Positions 54,281 through 63,947 of a stretch of 64,000 nucleotides of DNA are shown here, piece by piece. The notes below the pieces were generated by a model. That model ran no database searches and was not told the origin of the DNA. It saw only the letters and a program-made list of their open reading frames with translations. Each line of letters opens with the position of its first letter. The stretch's first letter is position 1. Made by a program: the position numbers and the translations under genes. This stretch comes from Actinoplanes sandaracinus (GTDB taxonomy: Bacteria; Actinomycetota; Actinomycetes; Mycobacteriales; Micromonosporaceae): contig NZ_JASCTH010000011.1 of the NCBI RefSeq assembly GCF_030009775.1, positions 124,001-188,000 on the forward strand. Direction: 5' to 3'.

Positions 54281-54849
54281 CACACGACCTCCTTCCCGGT
54301 GACCTCGTTCGACGGCGCCCGCTCGGCGCCGATCGACGTGCCCGGGTTGGTGAGCGCACCGATGTAGTAGTCCTTGTCGGTCTCACCCAGCCGCATCGGG
54401 TGCGGCGGCTGCTCCATGCCGGGCAGCAGCGGGCCCAGGAGCTCCTTCTTCGTGAAGATCAGATCCTGGCGGTTGTCGCGGGCCAGCTCGTACTCGTTGC
54501 TCATGGTCAGCGACCGAGTCGGGCAGGCCTCGATGCACAGCCCGCAGAAGATGCACCGGGCGTAGTTGATCTGGTAGATCTTCGCGTACCGCTCGCCGGG
54601 CGAGAACCGCTGCTCGTCGGTGTTGTCGCCACCCTCGACGTAGATCGCGTCGGCCGGGCAGGCCCACGCGCACAGCTCGCACCCGATGCACTTCTCCAAG
54701 CCGTCCGGGTGCCGGTTCAAGATGTGCCGCCCGTGGTAGCGCGGCGCCGGCTTCGGCGGGGAGAACGGGTAATCAGTGGTGATCACCTTGCGGAACATGT
54801 GCGCGAAGGTCACGCCGAAACCTTTGAAGGAGCCGGTCACCGTGCCCAC
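54280..54849 (-). CDS. nuoI: NADH-quinone oxidoreductase subunit I
   Basis: 189 residues. Two [4Fe-4S] motifs, CIGCELCAWACP and CIFCGLCIEACP, form clusters N6a and N6b. GTG 54849 is set by GGAGGT 5 nt upstream, 1 nt after the nuoH stop. Confidence 0.95.
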   Translation of the reverse strand: MGTVTGSFKGFGVTFAHMFRKVITTDYPFSPPKPAPRYHGRHILNRHPDGLEKCIGCELCAWACPADAIYVEGGDNTDEQRFSPGERYAKIYQINYARCIFCGLCIEACPTRSLTMSNEYELARDNRQDLIFTKKELLGPLLPGMEQPPHPMRLGETDKDYYIGALTNPGTSIGAERAPSNEVTGKEVV

Positions 54850-54850
54850 G

Positions 54851-56221
54851 TCACACCTCCTTCGATTCGGGCTCGCCGCCGACGGTGGCCGGGGCACGTT
54901 CGGCCACGGCTCGGCGGGCGCGGGGGCTCGGCGGGACCTGGAGATCCATCGGCGGGACCGGGAAACTGCCCGGCGGCCGCTGATGCAGTTCTTCCTCGAT
55001 GGAGAGCCGCCTCGGTTTCTTCTGTGACGGCCAACCCCAGGCGACGCCCAGGACCAGGACCGCGATGACGCCCGTGGAGATCCACCGGACCTCGTCGGAG
55101 AGCGCGCCGCTGCGAGCGACCTTGAAGTACGCCAGGAACAGGATCCAGACCAGGTTGACCGGGATCAGGACCTTCCAGCCGAAGCGCATGAACTGGTCGT
55201 AGCGCATCCGGGGGAGCGTGGCCCGCAGCCAGATGAAGCCGAAGAGCAGGATCAGCACCTTGCCGAAGAACCAGAGCAGCGGCCAGTAACCGGAGTTCGC
55301 GCCCTCCCAGAACGTGGTGATCGGGGCCGGGGCCCGCCAGCCGCCCAGGAAGAGCGTGGTCGCGAACGCCGAGACGGTGATCATGTTGATGTACTCGGCG
55401 AGGAAGAACAGCGCGAACTTGAACGACGAGTACTCCGTGTGGAAGCCACCGACCAGTTCGGACTCCGCCTCGGGCAGGTCGAACGGCGCCCGGTTCGTCT
55501 CACCGACCGCGGCGATCAGGTAGATGATGAAGCTCGGCAGCAGCTGGACCGCGTACCAGCCGGGGGCGGTCACCTCGAAACCGAAGAGCTCCACCGGGTT
55601 GCCGGAGGCCTGCGCCGCCACGATCTGCGAGGTGCTCATCGTGCCGGCGGTCATGAAGACCGCCACGATGGACAGGCCCATCGCGACCTCGTAGGAGATC
55701 ATCTGCGCGCTCGACCGCAGACCGCCGAGCAGCGGATAGGTCGAGCCGGAGGCCCAGCCGGCCAGCACCACGCCGTACACCGCCATCGACGAGCAGGCGA
55801 GCAGCACCAGCACCGAGACCGGCACGTCGGTGAGCTGCAGCGCGGTCTGCTGGCCGAACATGTTGACCACGCCGCCGAACGGGATCACCGAGAACGCGGT
55901 GAACGCCACCGTCGCCGAGATCACCGGGGCGATGAAGTAGACCACCTTGTCGGCGGTCTTCGGGATGATCTCCTCCTTGAACGGCAGCTTCATGCCGTCG
56001 GAGAGGCTCTGCAACCAGCCCTTGGGGCCGACCTGGTTAGGGCCCGGCCGGACCGCCATCCGGGCCACGACCTTGCGCTCGTAGTTGATCGTGAACAGCG
56101 TCAGGAGCAGAAGCAGCACGAACAAGCCGAACAGCTTGATCAGCGAGATCCACCAGATGTCGTTCTCGAACGTCTCCAGCGTCGGGTCGACGGCGGTCGC
56201 CGCCAGCACGATCTGGTTCAC
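54851..56221 (-). CDS. nuoH: NADH-quinone oxidoreductase subunit H
   Basis: 456 residues, eight helices. Quinone-site region with YERKVVARMAVRPGPNQVGP and DLPEAESELVGGFHTEYSS. A C-terminal hydrophilic tail of about 60 residues is typical of actinobacteria. GTG 56221 overlaps the nuoG stop by 4 nt. Confidence 0.95.
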   Translation of the reverse strand: MNQIVLAATAVDPTLETFENDIWWISLIKLFGLFVLLLLLTLFTINYERKVVARMAVRPGPNQVGPKGWLQSLSDGMKLPFKEEIIPKTADKVVYFIAPVISATVAFTAFSVIPFGGVVNMFGQQTALQLTDVPVSVLVLLACSSMAVYGVVLAGWASGSTYPLLGGLRSSAQMISYEVAMGLSIVAVFMTAGTMSTSQIVAAQASGNPVELFGFEVTAPGWYAVQLLPSFIIYLIAAVGETNRAPFDLPEAESELVGGFHTEYSSFKFALFFLAEYINMITVSAFATTLFLGGWRAPAPITTFWEGANSGYWPLLWFFGKVLILLFGFIWLRATLPRMRYDQFMRFGWKVLIPVNLVWILFLAYFKVARSGALSDEVRWISTGVIAVLVLGVAWGWPSQKKPRRLSIEEELHQRPPGSFPVPPMDLQVPPSPRARRAVAERAPATVGGEPESKEV

Positions 56222-58722
56222 AAGGCCCCCTCGGCGAGAATCGAGCCGGGGACGCCGGCCGTCAGCTTGACCACCGCGCCGGCGGTGACGCCGAGACTGC
56301 GCCGGACCGTCGAGCCCGGCGAGTTCGTCGGCAGCCACACCACCCGCGGCGGCAGGTCGGTGATCGCGGCCGGCAGCGTGACCGACCCCCGGACCGTGCT
56401 GACCGTGACCAGGTCACCGTCGGCGAGCCCGAGAGACTCGGCGAGATCCTTGCCGAGCCGGGCCACCGACGGGCGGGCCGTGCCCGCCAATACCTGGTCG
56501 CCGTCGAGCAGCGAGCCCAGGTCGATCAGGTGATGCCAGGTGGCGAGGACGGCCTCGTGCTCGCCCGGCTCGGCGGCGCGAGCCGCCGCGACGGACGGAA
56601 CGGTGGACGCGGCCCGGTTCGGCGAGGCGTTGCCCGGCAGAGAACCCAGCTCGCGCCGGATCGCATGGACATCACCGGTGTTCAGGGTGACGTCGAGCAG
56701 GGCGGCGATCGCCTCCAGCACCCGGCCGTCGGTCATGGCGGTGCTCTTCAGCACCGCGTCGAACGACCGGAGCCGGCCCTCCCAGTCCATGTAGGTGCCG
56801 GCCTTCTCCACGGCGGGCGCGATCGGCAGCACCACGTCGGCCCGCCGGGTCACCGCGCTCTGCCGGATCTCCAGGCTGACCAGGAACGGCACCGCGTCGA
56901 GCGCCTCCTCGGCCAGTTTCGGGTCGGCCAGGTCGGCCGGGTCGACGCCGCCGACCAGCAGGGCGCCGAGTGTGCCGTCGGCGGCCCCCGCGATGATCCG
57001 GTCGGTGTCCCGTCCGGGCGTGCCGTGCAGCACGCCCGGTTCGGCCTTCCAGGCCAGCGACAGCGCGGCACGGGCCGCGGCGTCGGTGACCGGGCGGCCA
57101 CCGGGCAGCAGGTTCGGCAGGCAGCCGGCGTCGACGGCGCCGCGGTCACCGGCCCGGCGGGGCACCCACGCGAGTTTCGCGCCGCTGCGGGCGGCCAGCG
57201 CGGCCGCCGCGCTGAGCCCGCCCGGTGCTTCTGCCAGCCGCTCGCCCACGATCAGCAGGGAGCCCGGTGCGCTGAGCGCCTCCGCCACCGCGGAGTCCGT
57301 GCTCAGGACATGAGCCTCATCCCCCGGGACGGCCGCGACGAGCGCGGCGCCCAGCTTCTCCAGACCCCGGGAGAGGTACGGCGAGACGGCCGTCACCTTG
57401 AGCTTCTTCTTGACGTGGCCCTTACGCAGGCGCAGGAAGAGGATCGGTGACTCCTCCTCCGGCTCCAGACCGGCGAGCACCACCGACGGCGCGTTCTCCA
57501 CCTGCTCGTACGTCACCTCGGTGACCCCGGCGACGGCGGCGGCCAGGAAGTCCGCCTCCTCGGTGACCGACACCGGTGTGCCCGTCGCACGCAGCGGACG
57601 AGCCCGGAAGTCGATGTCGTTGGTGCCGAGGACGGTCCGGGCGAACTTGGCGTAGGCGTACGCGTCCTCGACCGTCAGCCTGCCGCCCGGAAGAACCCCG
57701 ACGCCGCGCGAGATCGCCGCCTTGAGGCCTTCGGCCGCCGCGTACAGCGCCTCGCTCCAGGAGGCTTCGCGCAGCTCACCGGTCTTGGCGTCGCGAACCA
57801 GCGGGGTGGTGATGCGGTCGGTGGCCGTGGCGTAGCGGAAGCCCCAGCGGCCCTTGTCGCAGTTCCACTCCTCGTTCACCGCGGGGTCGTCGCCGGCCAG
57901 CCGCCGCAGCACCTTGCCGCGGCGGTGGTCGGTGCGCTGGGCGCATCCGGAGGCGCAGTGCTCGCAGGCACTCGGCGAGGAAACCAGGTCGAACGGCCGG
58001 GCCCGGAACCGGTACTGCTCGCCGGTCAGCGCTCCGACCGGGCAGATCTGGATGGTGTTGCCGGAGAAGTAGGAGTTGAACGGGACGTCGCCCTCGCCGT
58101 CTCCGACCTCACCGTCGCCGGTGCCGTCGCCGCCGAAGAAGTCGTCGCGGTAGACGTTGATCTGCTCGCCGGACGAGCGGTCCATCAGGTCGATGAACTT
58201 GTCACCGGCGATCTCCTCGGAGAACCGGGTGCAGCGCTGGCAGAGCACGCAGCGTTCCCGGTCCAGCAGCACCTGGCTGGAGATGTGGATCGGCTTCTGG
58301 TACTCCCGCTTCTCCTCCTTGAACCGGGACTCGGCACGGCCCGTGCTCATCGCCTGGTTCTGCAGCGGGCACTCACCGCCCTTGTCACAGGTCGGGCAGT
58401 CCAGCGGGTGGTTGATCAGCAGCATCTCCATGATGCCGGCCTGCGCCTTGGCGGCGACCGGCGAGCTGAGCTGGGTCTTGACGACCATGCCCTCGGCCAC
58501 CGTCTGGGTGCACGAGGCGACCGGCTTGCGCTGCCCCTCCACCTCGACGAGGCACTGCCGGCAGGCGCCGGCCGGCGCGAGCAGCGGGTGGTCGCAGAAC
58601 CGCGGAATGGCCACACCCATCCGCTCGGCGACCCGGATGACGAGCTCGCCCTTCTCGGCGGTCACCTCGATGCCGTCGACGGTGAGAGTGACCTGATCGG
58701 TCTTCTTGGCTACGTCCGTCAT
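56218..58722 (-). CDS. nuoG: NADH-quinone oxidoreductase subunit G
   Basis: 834 residues. The N-terminal [2Fe-2S] ligands include CRQC, the His-Cys cluster region is DCPTCDKGGECPLQ, and the [4Fe-4S] motifs are RCVLCQRC and CEHCASGC. A molybdopterin-oxidoreductase-like domain fills the rest (about 240-834). ATG 58722 overlaps the nuoF stop (TGATG). Confidence 0.95.
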   Translation of the reverse strand: MTDVAKKTDQVTLTVDGIEVTAEKGELVIRVAERMGVAIPRFCDHPLLAPAGACRQCLVEVEGQRKPVASCTQTVAEGMVVKTQLSSPVAAKAQAGIMEMLLINHPLDCPTCDKGGECPLQNQAMSTGRAESRFKEEKREYQKPIHISSQVLLDRERCVLCQRCTRFSEEIAGDKFIDLMDRSSGEQINVYRDDFFGGDGTGDGEVGDGEGDVPFNSYFSGNTIQICPVGALTGEQYRFRARPFDLVSSPSACEHCASGCAQRTDHRRGKVLRRLAGDDPAVNEEWNCDKGRWGFRYATATDRITTPLVRDAKTGELREASWSEALYAAAEGLKAAISRGVGVLPGGRLTVEDAYAYAKFARTVLGTNDIDFRARPLRATGTPVSVTEEADFLAAAVAGVTEVTYEQVENAPSVVLAGLEPEEESPILFLRLRKGHVKKKLKVTAVSPYLSRGLEKLGAALVAAVPGDEAHVLSTDSAVAEALSAPGSLLIVGERLAEAPGGLSAAAALAARSGAKLAWVPRRAGDRGAVDAGCLPNLLPGGRPVTDAAARAALSLAWKAEPGVLHGTPGRDTDRIIAGAADGTLGALLVGGVDPADLADPKLAEEALDAVPFLVSLEIRQSAVTRRADVVLPIAPAVEKAGTYMDWEGRLRSFDAVLKSTAMTDGRVLEAIAALLDVTLNTGDVHAIRRELGSLPGNASPNRAASTVPSVAAARAAEPGEHEAVLATWHHLIDLGSLLDGDQVLAGTARPSVARLGKDLAESLGLADGDLVTVSTVRGSVTLPAAITDLPPRVVWLPTNSPGSTVRRSLGVTAGAVVKLTAGVPGSILAEGAL

Positions 58723-60038
58723 CAGTGCGCTCCTACAAGGGACTTCTCGGAGAGCCGCGGCGCGGTGCGGCCCTCGATATAGCCGAGGTAGTCGTCCCGG
58801 AACCACTTGAGCGTCGACACGACCGGCGTCGCCGCGCCGTCGCCGAGGCCGCAGAAGGACCGGCCGAAGATGTTGTCCGCCGTGTCCTGGAGGGTGTCCA
58901 GGTCGGCGACGGTGCCCTGACCGGCCAGAATGCGGCGGTAGGTGCGGACCATCCAGTAGTTGCCCTCCCGGCACGGGGTGCACTTGCCGCACGACTCGTG
59001 GTGGTAGAACTCCAGCCACCGCCACGTGTTGTAGACCGGGCAGTCCTGGTCCGAGAAGATCTGCATCGCCGTGGTGCCGAGGATCGACCCGGCCGCCGCG
59101 ACCCCTTCGAAGTCCATCGGGGTGTCGATGTGCTCGGCGGTCAGGATCGGCGTCGACGAGCCGCCCGGCGTCCAGAACTTCAGCTCGTGGCCCGGCTGCA
59201 TGCCCCCGGCCAGCTCGATCAGCTCGCGCAGGGTGATGCCGAGGCCGCACTCGTACTGGCCCGGGTTGACCACCCGGCCGGAGAGCGAATAGATCATCGG
59301 GCCGGCCGACTTCTCGGTGCCCATGCTCTTCCACCAGTCGGCGCCGCCCAGCACGATGTACGGCACGCTGGCGATGGTCCCGACGTTGTTGACCACGGTC
59401 GGGCTGGCGTAGAGGCCGGCGATGGCCGGGAACGGCGGACGCAGCCGGGGCTGGCCGCGGAACCCTTCCAGCGAGTCGAGAAGCGCGGTCTCCTCACCAC
59501 AGATGTACGCGCCCGCGCCGCTGTGCACGACCAGGTCCAGGTCGAAGCCCGAGCCGAGGATGTTCTTGCCGAGGAACCCCTTGGCGTACGCCTCCTGGAC
59601 CGCGTGGCGCAGCCGCCGTGCGGCGTGCACCGCCTCGCCGCGGATGTAGATGAACGCCCGGTTGGCCCGGATGGCGTAGGACGCGATGATCGCGCCCTCC
59701 ACCAGCGAGTGCGGGTCGTACGTCATCAGCGGCAGGTCCTTGCAGGTGCCGGGCTCGCCCTCGTCCGCGTTGATCACGAGGTAGTGCGGCTTACCGTCGC
59801 CCTGCGGGATGAAGCCCCATTTCAGTCCGGTGGGGAAGCCGGCGCCACCACGGCCGCGCAGTCCGGAGTCCTTGATCAGCTGGATCAGGTCGTCCGGGTG
59901 CACGTCGAGTGCCTTGCGCAGTGCCAGGTAACCGTCGAGCCGCTCGTAGACCCCGATCTGCCAGGCGTCCGGCGAGAGCCAGCGCTTGGTCAGGACGGGG
60001 GTGAGCTTCTGAAGGACCTCCGGCCGGGGCTGGGTCAC
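58722..60038 (-). CDS. nuoF: NADH-quinone oxidoreductase subunit F
   Basis: 438 residues. NADH/FMN site GLRGRGGAGFPTGLKW, FMN loop INADEGEPGTCKD, and the N3 cluster motif ESCGKCTPCREG with the fourth Cys in RSFCGLGD. NADH oxidation takes place here. GTG 60038 overlaps the nuoE stop by 4 nt, which decides the start. Confidence 0.96.
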   Translation of the reverse strand: MTQPRPEVLQKLTPVLTKRWLSPDAWQIGVYERLDGYLALRKALDVHPDDLIQLIKDSGLRGRGGAGFPTGLKWGFIPQGDGKPHYLVINADEGEPGTCKDLPLMTYDPHSLVEGAIIASYAIRANRAFIYIRGEAVHAARRLRHAVQEAYAKGFLGKNILGSGFDLDLVVHSGAGAYICGEETALLDSLEGFRGQPRLRPPFPAIAGLYASPTVVNNVGTIASVPYIVLGGADWWKSMGTEKSAGPMIYSLSGRVVNPGQYECGLGITLRELIELAGGMQPGHELKFWTPGGSSTPILTAEHIDTPMDFEGVAAAGSILGTTAMQIFSDQDCPVYNTWRWLEFYHHESCGKCTPCREGNYWMVRTYRRILAGQGTVADLDTLQDTADNIFGRSFCGLGDGAATPVVSTLKWFRDDYLGYIEGRTAPRLSEKSLVGAH

Positions 60039-61210
60039 TTCTCCTCCTCGGTGGCGCGCGGAACGTTCTGCCACCCGGGGTTCGGGTCGACGTCGGCCGG
60101 TTTCTGCTCGGCGGTGCGCTCGGTGACGATCCGCTCGCCGCGGTTGGTGTCACCGGCGGGTTTGCCGTCGCCGGCCGGCTCGTTGCTCGCCGTTCCGGCT
60201 TCTTCGGCGGGGTTGCCGGGCGCCGGCGTGGTCGTCGGGGGATCACCCGGGGTGTCGGCGGTGGGATTGCGCGACTCCGCCGCGCGTACCTCCGGGTCCT
60301 TGACGTCGCCGGTGTCGGTGGTCTTGCCGGCGTGCCGGTGCTCCCCGACCTTCTCGGCGACCGCGCCGGCCGCGGTCCTGACCGCCGTCGCCGCCTTCTT
60401 GGCGACCGCCGCGATGCGGCCCTCGGCCGGCTTGTCCTCGACCGGCTTGTCCGCCGCGTCCGTCCGGGGCGGGAGCGCGCTCTCGTCGCGGGCCGGCTTG
60501 GTTTTGGTGATCGGGGTGTCGGTGTCGAACCCGGCGACCGCGACGCCGTGCTCCTGGGCCAGGCGCACGCCGCGCAGCGTCGGCGCGCCCGCCACGCCGT
60601 CGCCCACCGCGCCCTCGCGCGGGTCGGCGAACCCGGCGAGCTGGTACTGCATCTCCTTGAGCGAGCAGATCCGGGCGCCCCGGCTGGGCGTCGGCCGCTG
60701 GCCCTGGCGCAGGTGCTCCACCAGCTCGACCGCGCTCTGCGGGGTCGCCTGGTCGACGGTGAAGTCGTAGTTGACCGTCACCACCGGGGCGTAGTCGCAG
60801 GCCGCCAGGCACTCGGCGTGCTCCAAGGTGATCTTGCCGTCGGCCGTGGTCTCGTCGTGGCCGACACCGAGGTGTTCGACGAGTTCGTCGTAGATCTCCT
60901 GGCCGCCGAGCACGTTGCACAGGGTGTTGGTGCAGACGCTGACCAGGTACTCGCCGGTCGGACGCCGTTTGTACATGGTGTAGAAGGTCGCGACCGCACC
61001 GACCTGGGCCTTGTTGATGCCCAGCACGTCGGCGCAGAACGCCACCCCGCCCGGGCTGACGTAGCCCTCCTCGGTCTGCACCAGGTGCAGCAGCGGCAGC
61101 AGCGCGGAGCGCTCCCGTCCGGCCGGGTAGCGGGCGAGGATCTCGCGCGCGGGCTCGAGCAGCTTCGCCGCCAGCGGTTCGGCGGCCGGCGAGAATTCCA
61201 CCGTTGTCAT
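60035..61210 (-). CDS. nuoE: NADH-quinone oxidoreductase subunit E with long C-terminal extension
   Basis: 391 residues. The thioredoxin-like [2Fe-2S] domain has C93, C98, C134 and C138 (CTNTLC and CLAAC) and ends near residue 225. The remaining 165 residues are low-complexity, rich in Ala, Pro, Thr, Lys and Glu, and are absent from ordinary NuoE (about 160-240 residues). The reading frame is intact to the nuoF overlap. Confidence 0.93.
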   Translation of the reverse strand: MTTVEFSPAAEPLAAKLLEPAREILARYPAGRERSALLPLLHLVQTEEGYVSPGGVAFCADVLGINKAQVGAVATFYTMYKRRPTGEYLVSVCTNTLCNVLGGQEIYDELVEHLGVGHDETTADGKITLEHAECLAACDYAPVVTVNYDFTVDQATPQSAVELVEHLRQGQRPTPSRGARICSLKEMQYQLAGFADPREGAVGDGVAGAPTLRGVRLAQEHGVAVAGFDTDTPITKTKPARDESALPPRTDAADKPVEDKPAEGRIAAVAKKAATAVRTAAGAVAEKVGEHRHAGKTTDTGDVKDPEVRAAESRNPTADTPGDPPTTTPAPGNPAEEAGTASNEPAGDGKPAGDTNRGERIVTERTAEQKPADVDPNPGWQNVPRATEEEK

Positions 61211-62532
61211 CGGTCACACCCACCCATCACGGGATCCAGCGAGGCGCCGCCGGCGATCACGTCGGCCAGCAGAGCGCCCTCGGCCATCGCGGGGATGGCC
61301 TGAAGGTTCACGAAGCTCGGTTCCCGGTAGTGCACCCGGTACGGATGGGTGCCCCCGTCGGAGACCGCGTGTACGCCGAGTTCGCCACGCGGATGCTCGA
61401 TGGCGACATAGACTTGACCAGGCGGAACCCGGAAGCCCTCGGTCACGAGCTTGAAGTGGTGGATCAGCGACTCCATCGACTGGCCCATGATCTTCGCGAC
61501 GTGTTCGAGGGAGTTGCCGAGACCGTCGAGGCCGAGCGCGAGCTGCGACGGCCATGCGATCTTCTTGTCCTCGATCCAGATCGGCCCGGGACGGAGGCGG
61601 TCCAGTGCCTGCTCGACGATCTTCAGCGACTCACGGATCTCCGCCATCCGGACCAGGTAACGGCCCCAGACGTCGGCGGTGGTCGCGGTGGGCACGTCGA
61701 ACTCGTAGTTCTCGTAACCGCAGTACGGCATGGTCTTGCGCAGGTCCCACGGCAGGCCGGCGGAGCGGAGCACCGGGCCGGTGATACCGAGCGCGAGGCA
61801 CCCGGTCACGTCCAGCACGGCGACGCCCTGCGTCCGCTGCTGCCAGATGATCTGGCCGGAGAGCATGGCCTCGTACTCTTTGAGCTTCTTCGGCAGGTAC
61901 TTCAGGAAGTCGCGGATCTTGCGGACCGCAGAGTCCGGGATGTCCTGCGCGAGGCCGCCGGGGCGGATGTAGCCGTTGTTCATCCGCAGCCCGGAGGTCT
62001 CCTCGAAGATGTCGAGGATGTACTCCCGCTCGCGGAAGCCGTACAGCATCATCGAGATCGCGCCGAGCTCCATGCCCGTGGTGGCGAGCCAGACCAGGTG
62101 CGAGGCGATTCGCTGGAGCTCCATGAAGAGCACCCGGATCGTGGTGACCCGCTCGGTGATCTGGTCGGTGATGCCGAGCAGCTTCTCCACCGCGAGGCAG
62201 TAGGCCGTCTCGTTGGACATGTTGGCGAGGTAGTCCATGCGGGTGACGAAGGTGACGCCCTGGGTCCAGTTGCGGTACTCCAGGTTCTTCTCGATCCCGG
62301 TGTGCAGGTAGCCGATGACCGGGCGTACGTCGGTCACCGTCTCGCCCTCGAGTTCGAGCACCAGCCGGAGCACGCCGTGCGTGGACGGGTGCTGCGGCCC
62401 CATGTTGACGACGATCTTCTCGTTGCTGAGCGGGTCGACGCTGGCGGTGAGGGAGTCCCAGTCCCCGCCGGTGACCGTGAAGACGCGACCTTCGGTGGTC
62501 TCGCGTGCGCTCGCGTATTCGGACGTGGTCAC
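61207..62532 (-). CDS. nuoD: NADH-quinone oxidoreductase subunit D
   Basis: 441 residues. It has the 49-kDa signature NMGPQHPSTHGVLRL near the quinone site, GYLHTGIEKN, and the C-terminal PRGELGVH. GTG 62532 overlaps the nuoC stop by 4 nt. Confidence 0.95.
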   Translation of the reverse strand: MTTSEYASARETTEGRVFTVTGGDWDSLTASVDPLSNEKIVVNMGPQHPSTHGVLRLVLELEGETVTDVRPVIGYLHTGIEKNLEYRNWTQGVTFVTRMDYLANMSNETAYCLAVEKLLGITDQITERVTTIRVLFMELQRIASHLVWLATTGMELGAISMMLYGFREREYILDIFEETSGLRMNNGYIRPGGLAQDIPDSAVRKIRDFLKYLPKKLKEYEAMLSGQIIWQQRTQGVAVLDVTGCLALGITGPVLRSAGLPWDLRKTMPYCGYENYEFDVPTATTADVWGRYLVRMAEIRESLKIVEQALDRLRPGPIWIEDKKIAWPSQLALGLDGLGNSLEHVAKIMGQSMESLIHHFKLVTEGFRVPPGQVYVAIEHPRGELGVHAVSDGGTHPYRVHYREPSFVNLQAIPAMAEGALLADVIAGGASLDPVMGGCDR

Positions 62533-63236
62533 TGGTAGACCCTCCGCTGGTCGGGGGGCGGAATCTCGGCGCCCTTGTACTCGACGGGCACGCCGCCGAG
62601 GGGGTAGTCCTTGCGCTGGGGGTGGCCCTCCCAGTCGTCCGGCATCAGGATCCGGGTGAGGTTCGGATGGCCGGTGAAGACGACGCCGAACATGTCGTAG
62701 ATTTCCCGCTCCTGCCAGTCGGCGGTCGGGTAGACCTGGGTGACGCTCGGGACCGTGACTCCGTCGGCCACCGCGACCTCCAGCCGCACACGGCGCCGAT
62801 AGGTCATCGAAGTCAATTGATAAGCGACGTGGAAACGGCGCTCGTCGGATCCGAGATAGTCCACCGCGTCGACCGAGGAACAGAGTTCGAACCGCAGGGA
62901 GGCGTCGTCACGCATTACCTGACACACCTCGGCGATGTGTTCGGCGCGTACGTGAAGTGTGAGCTCCGCCCTATCCACGACCACCTTCTCGATTGCTTCC
63001 GAGAGGGCCGGATAAGCTTCCTCCAACGCGTCATAGACGTCGTCGAAATATTCGCCGTATGGCCGTGGGCTGTCAAAAACAGCAGGTCTAGGGCGGGCTA
63101 GGCGACCGAAGCCGGAGACGTCTCCGGTCCCCTTGACTCCGAACATGCCCTTATCCGGGCTAGGCGGCGTCTGTGCCGGAGCACCCAATTCGGCGCCCAC
63201 CGGGACGCTACTGTCGGTTCCGGGTTGAATACTCAT
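62529..63236 (-). CDS. nuoC: NADH-quinone oxidoreductase subunit C
   Basis: 235 residues. The 30-kDa signature ADWQEREIYDMFGVVFTGHPNL-type block lies at about 175-200. A Pro-rich, non-conserved N-terminal extension (1-60) is usual in actinobacteria. ATG 63236 overlaps the nuoB stop by 4 nt, which excludes the longer upstream frame. Confidence 0.94.
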   Translation of the reverse strand: MSIQPGTDSSVPVGAELGAPAQTPPSPDKGMFGVKGTGDVSGFGRLARPRPAVFDSPRPYGEYFDDVYDALEEAYPALSEAIEKVVVDRAELTLHVRAEHIAEVCQVMRDDASLRFELCSSVDAVDYLGSDERRFHVAYQLTSMTYRRRVRLEVAVADGVTVPSVTQVYPTADWQEREIYDMFGVVFTGHPNLTRILMPDDWEGHPQRKDYPLGGVPVEYKGAEIPPPDQRRVYQ

Positions 63237-63904
63237 TTGTGAACCTCCCGCAAATGCGGCTGGAGTTTCATCCAGTTCTCGATCCGCAATTGCTCCTCGC
63301 GTCCCTCTTTCACTGCCTGAGTCCATTCCGCGCGGCGGACCTTGTCCACGCGGTATGACGACGGCATGGCGCCGGGCGCGACGATCGGAACTCGGCCCTC
63401 GGCCTGCCGAGCTTCGAGCATCTTGCGTCCGTTCGGCCCGAGTGGCTGCGCCATGACCTTCTCGCGCATCTTGAGGATCGCGTCGATCAGCATCTCCGGC
63501 CTCGGCGGGCACCCGGGTAGGTAGATGTCGACCGGAACGATGTGGTCGACGCCCTGCACGATCGCGTAGTTGTTGAACATCCCGCCGGACGAGGCGCAGA
63601 CCCCCATCGAGATCACCGAGCGCGGCTCAGGCATCTGGTCGTAGATCTGCCGGACCACCGGGGCCATCTTCTGGCTGACCCGGCCGGCCACGATCATCAG
63701 GTCGGCCTGCCGAGGCGAGGCCCGGAACACCTCCATCCCCCAGCGACCCAGGTCGTAGTGGGGACCGCCGGCGGCCATCATCTCGATGGCACAGCAGGCG
63801 AGGCCGAAGGTGGCTCCCCAGAACGACGACTTACGGGCCCAGTTGGACACCTTCTCCACGCTCGTCAGCAGGATGCCTGACGGGAGTTTCTCTTCGATAC
63901 CCAT
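63233..63904 (-). CDS. nuoB: NADH-quinone oxidoreductase subunit B
   Basis: 223 residues. Cluster N2 ligands are C37, C38, C103 (GVCASSGG) and C132 (LPGCPPRP). It hands electrons to quinone. It lies 43 nt after the nuoA stop. Confidence 0.96.
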   Translation of the reverse strand: MGIEEKLPSGILLTSVEKVSNWARKSSFWGATFGLACCAIEMMAAGGPHYDLGRWGMEVFRASPRQADLMIVAGRVSQKMAPVVRQIYDQMPEPRSVISMGVCASSGGMFNNYAIVQGVDHIVPVDIYLPGCPPRPEMLIDAILKMREKVMAQPLGPNGRKMLEARQAEGRVPIVAPGAMPSSYRVDKVRRAEWTQAVKEGREEQLRIENWMKLQPHLREVHK

Positions 63905-63947
63905 AGCGCAGTGCCTTCCAGTGAGAAGACCTAAAAAAATCGTGGGG

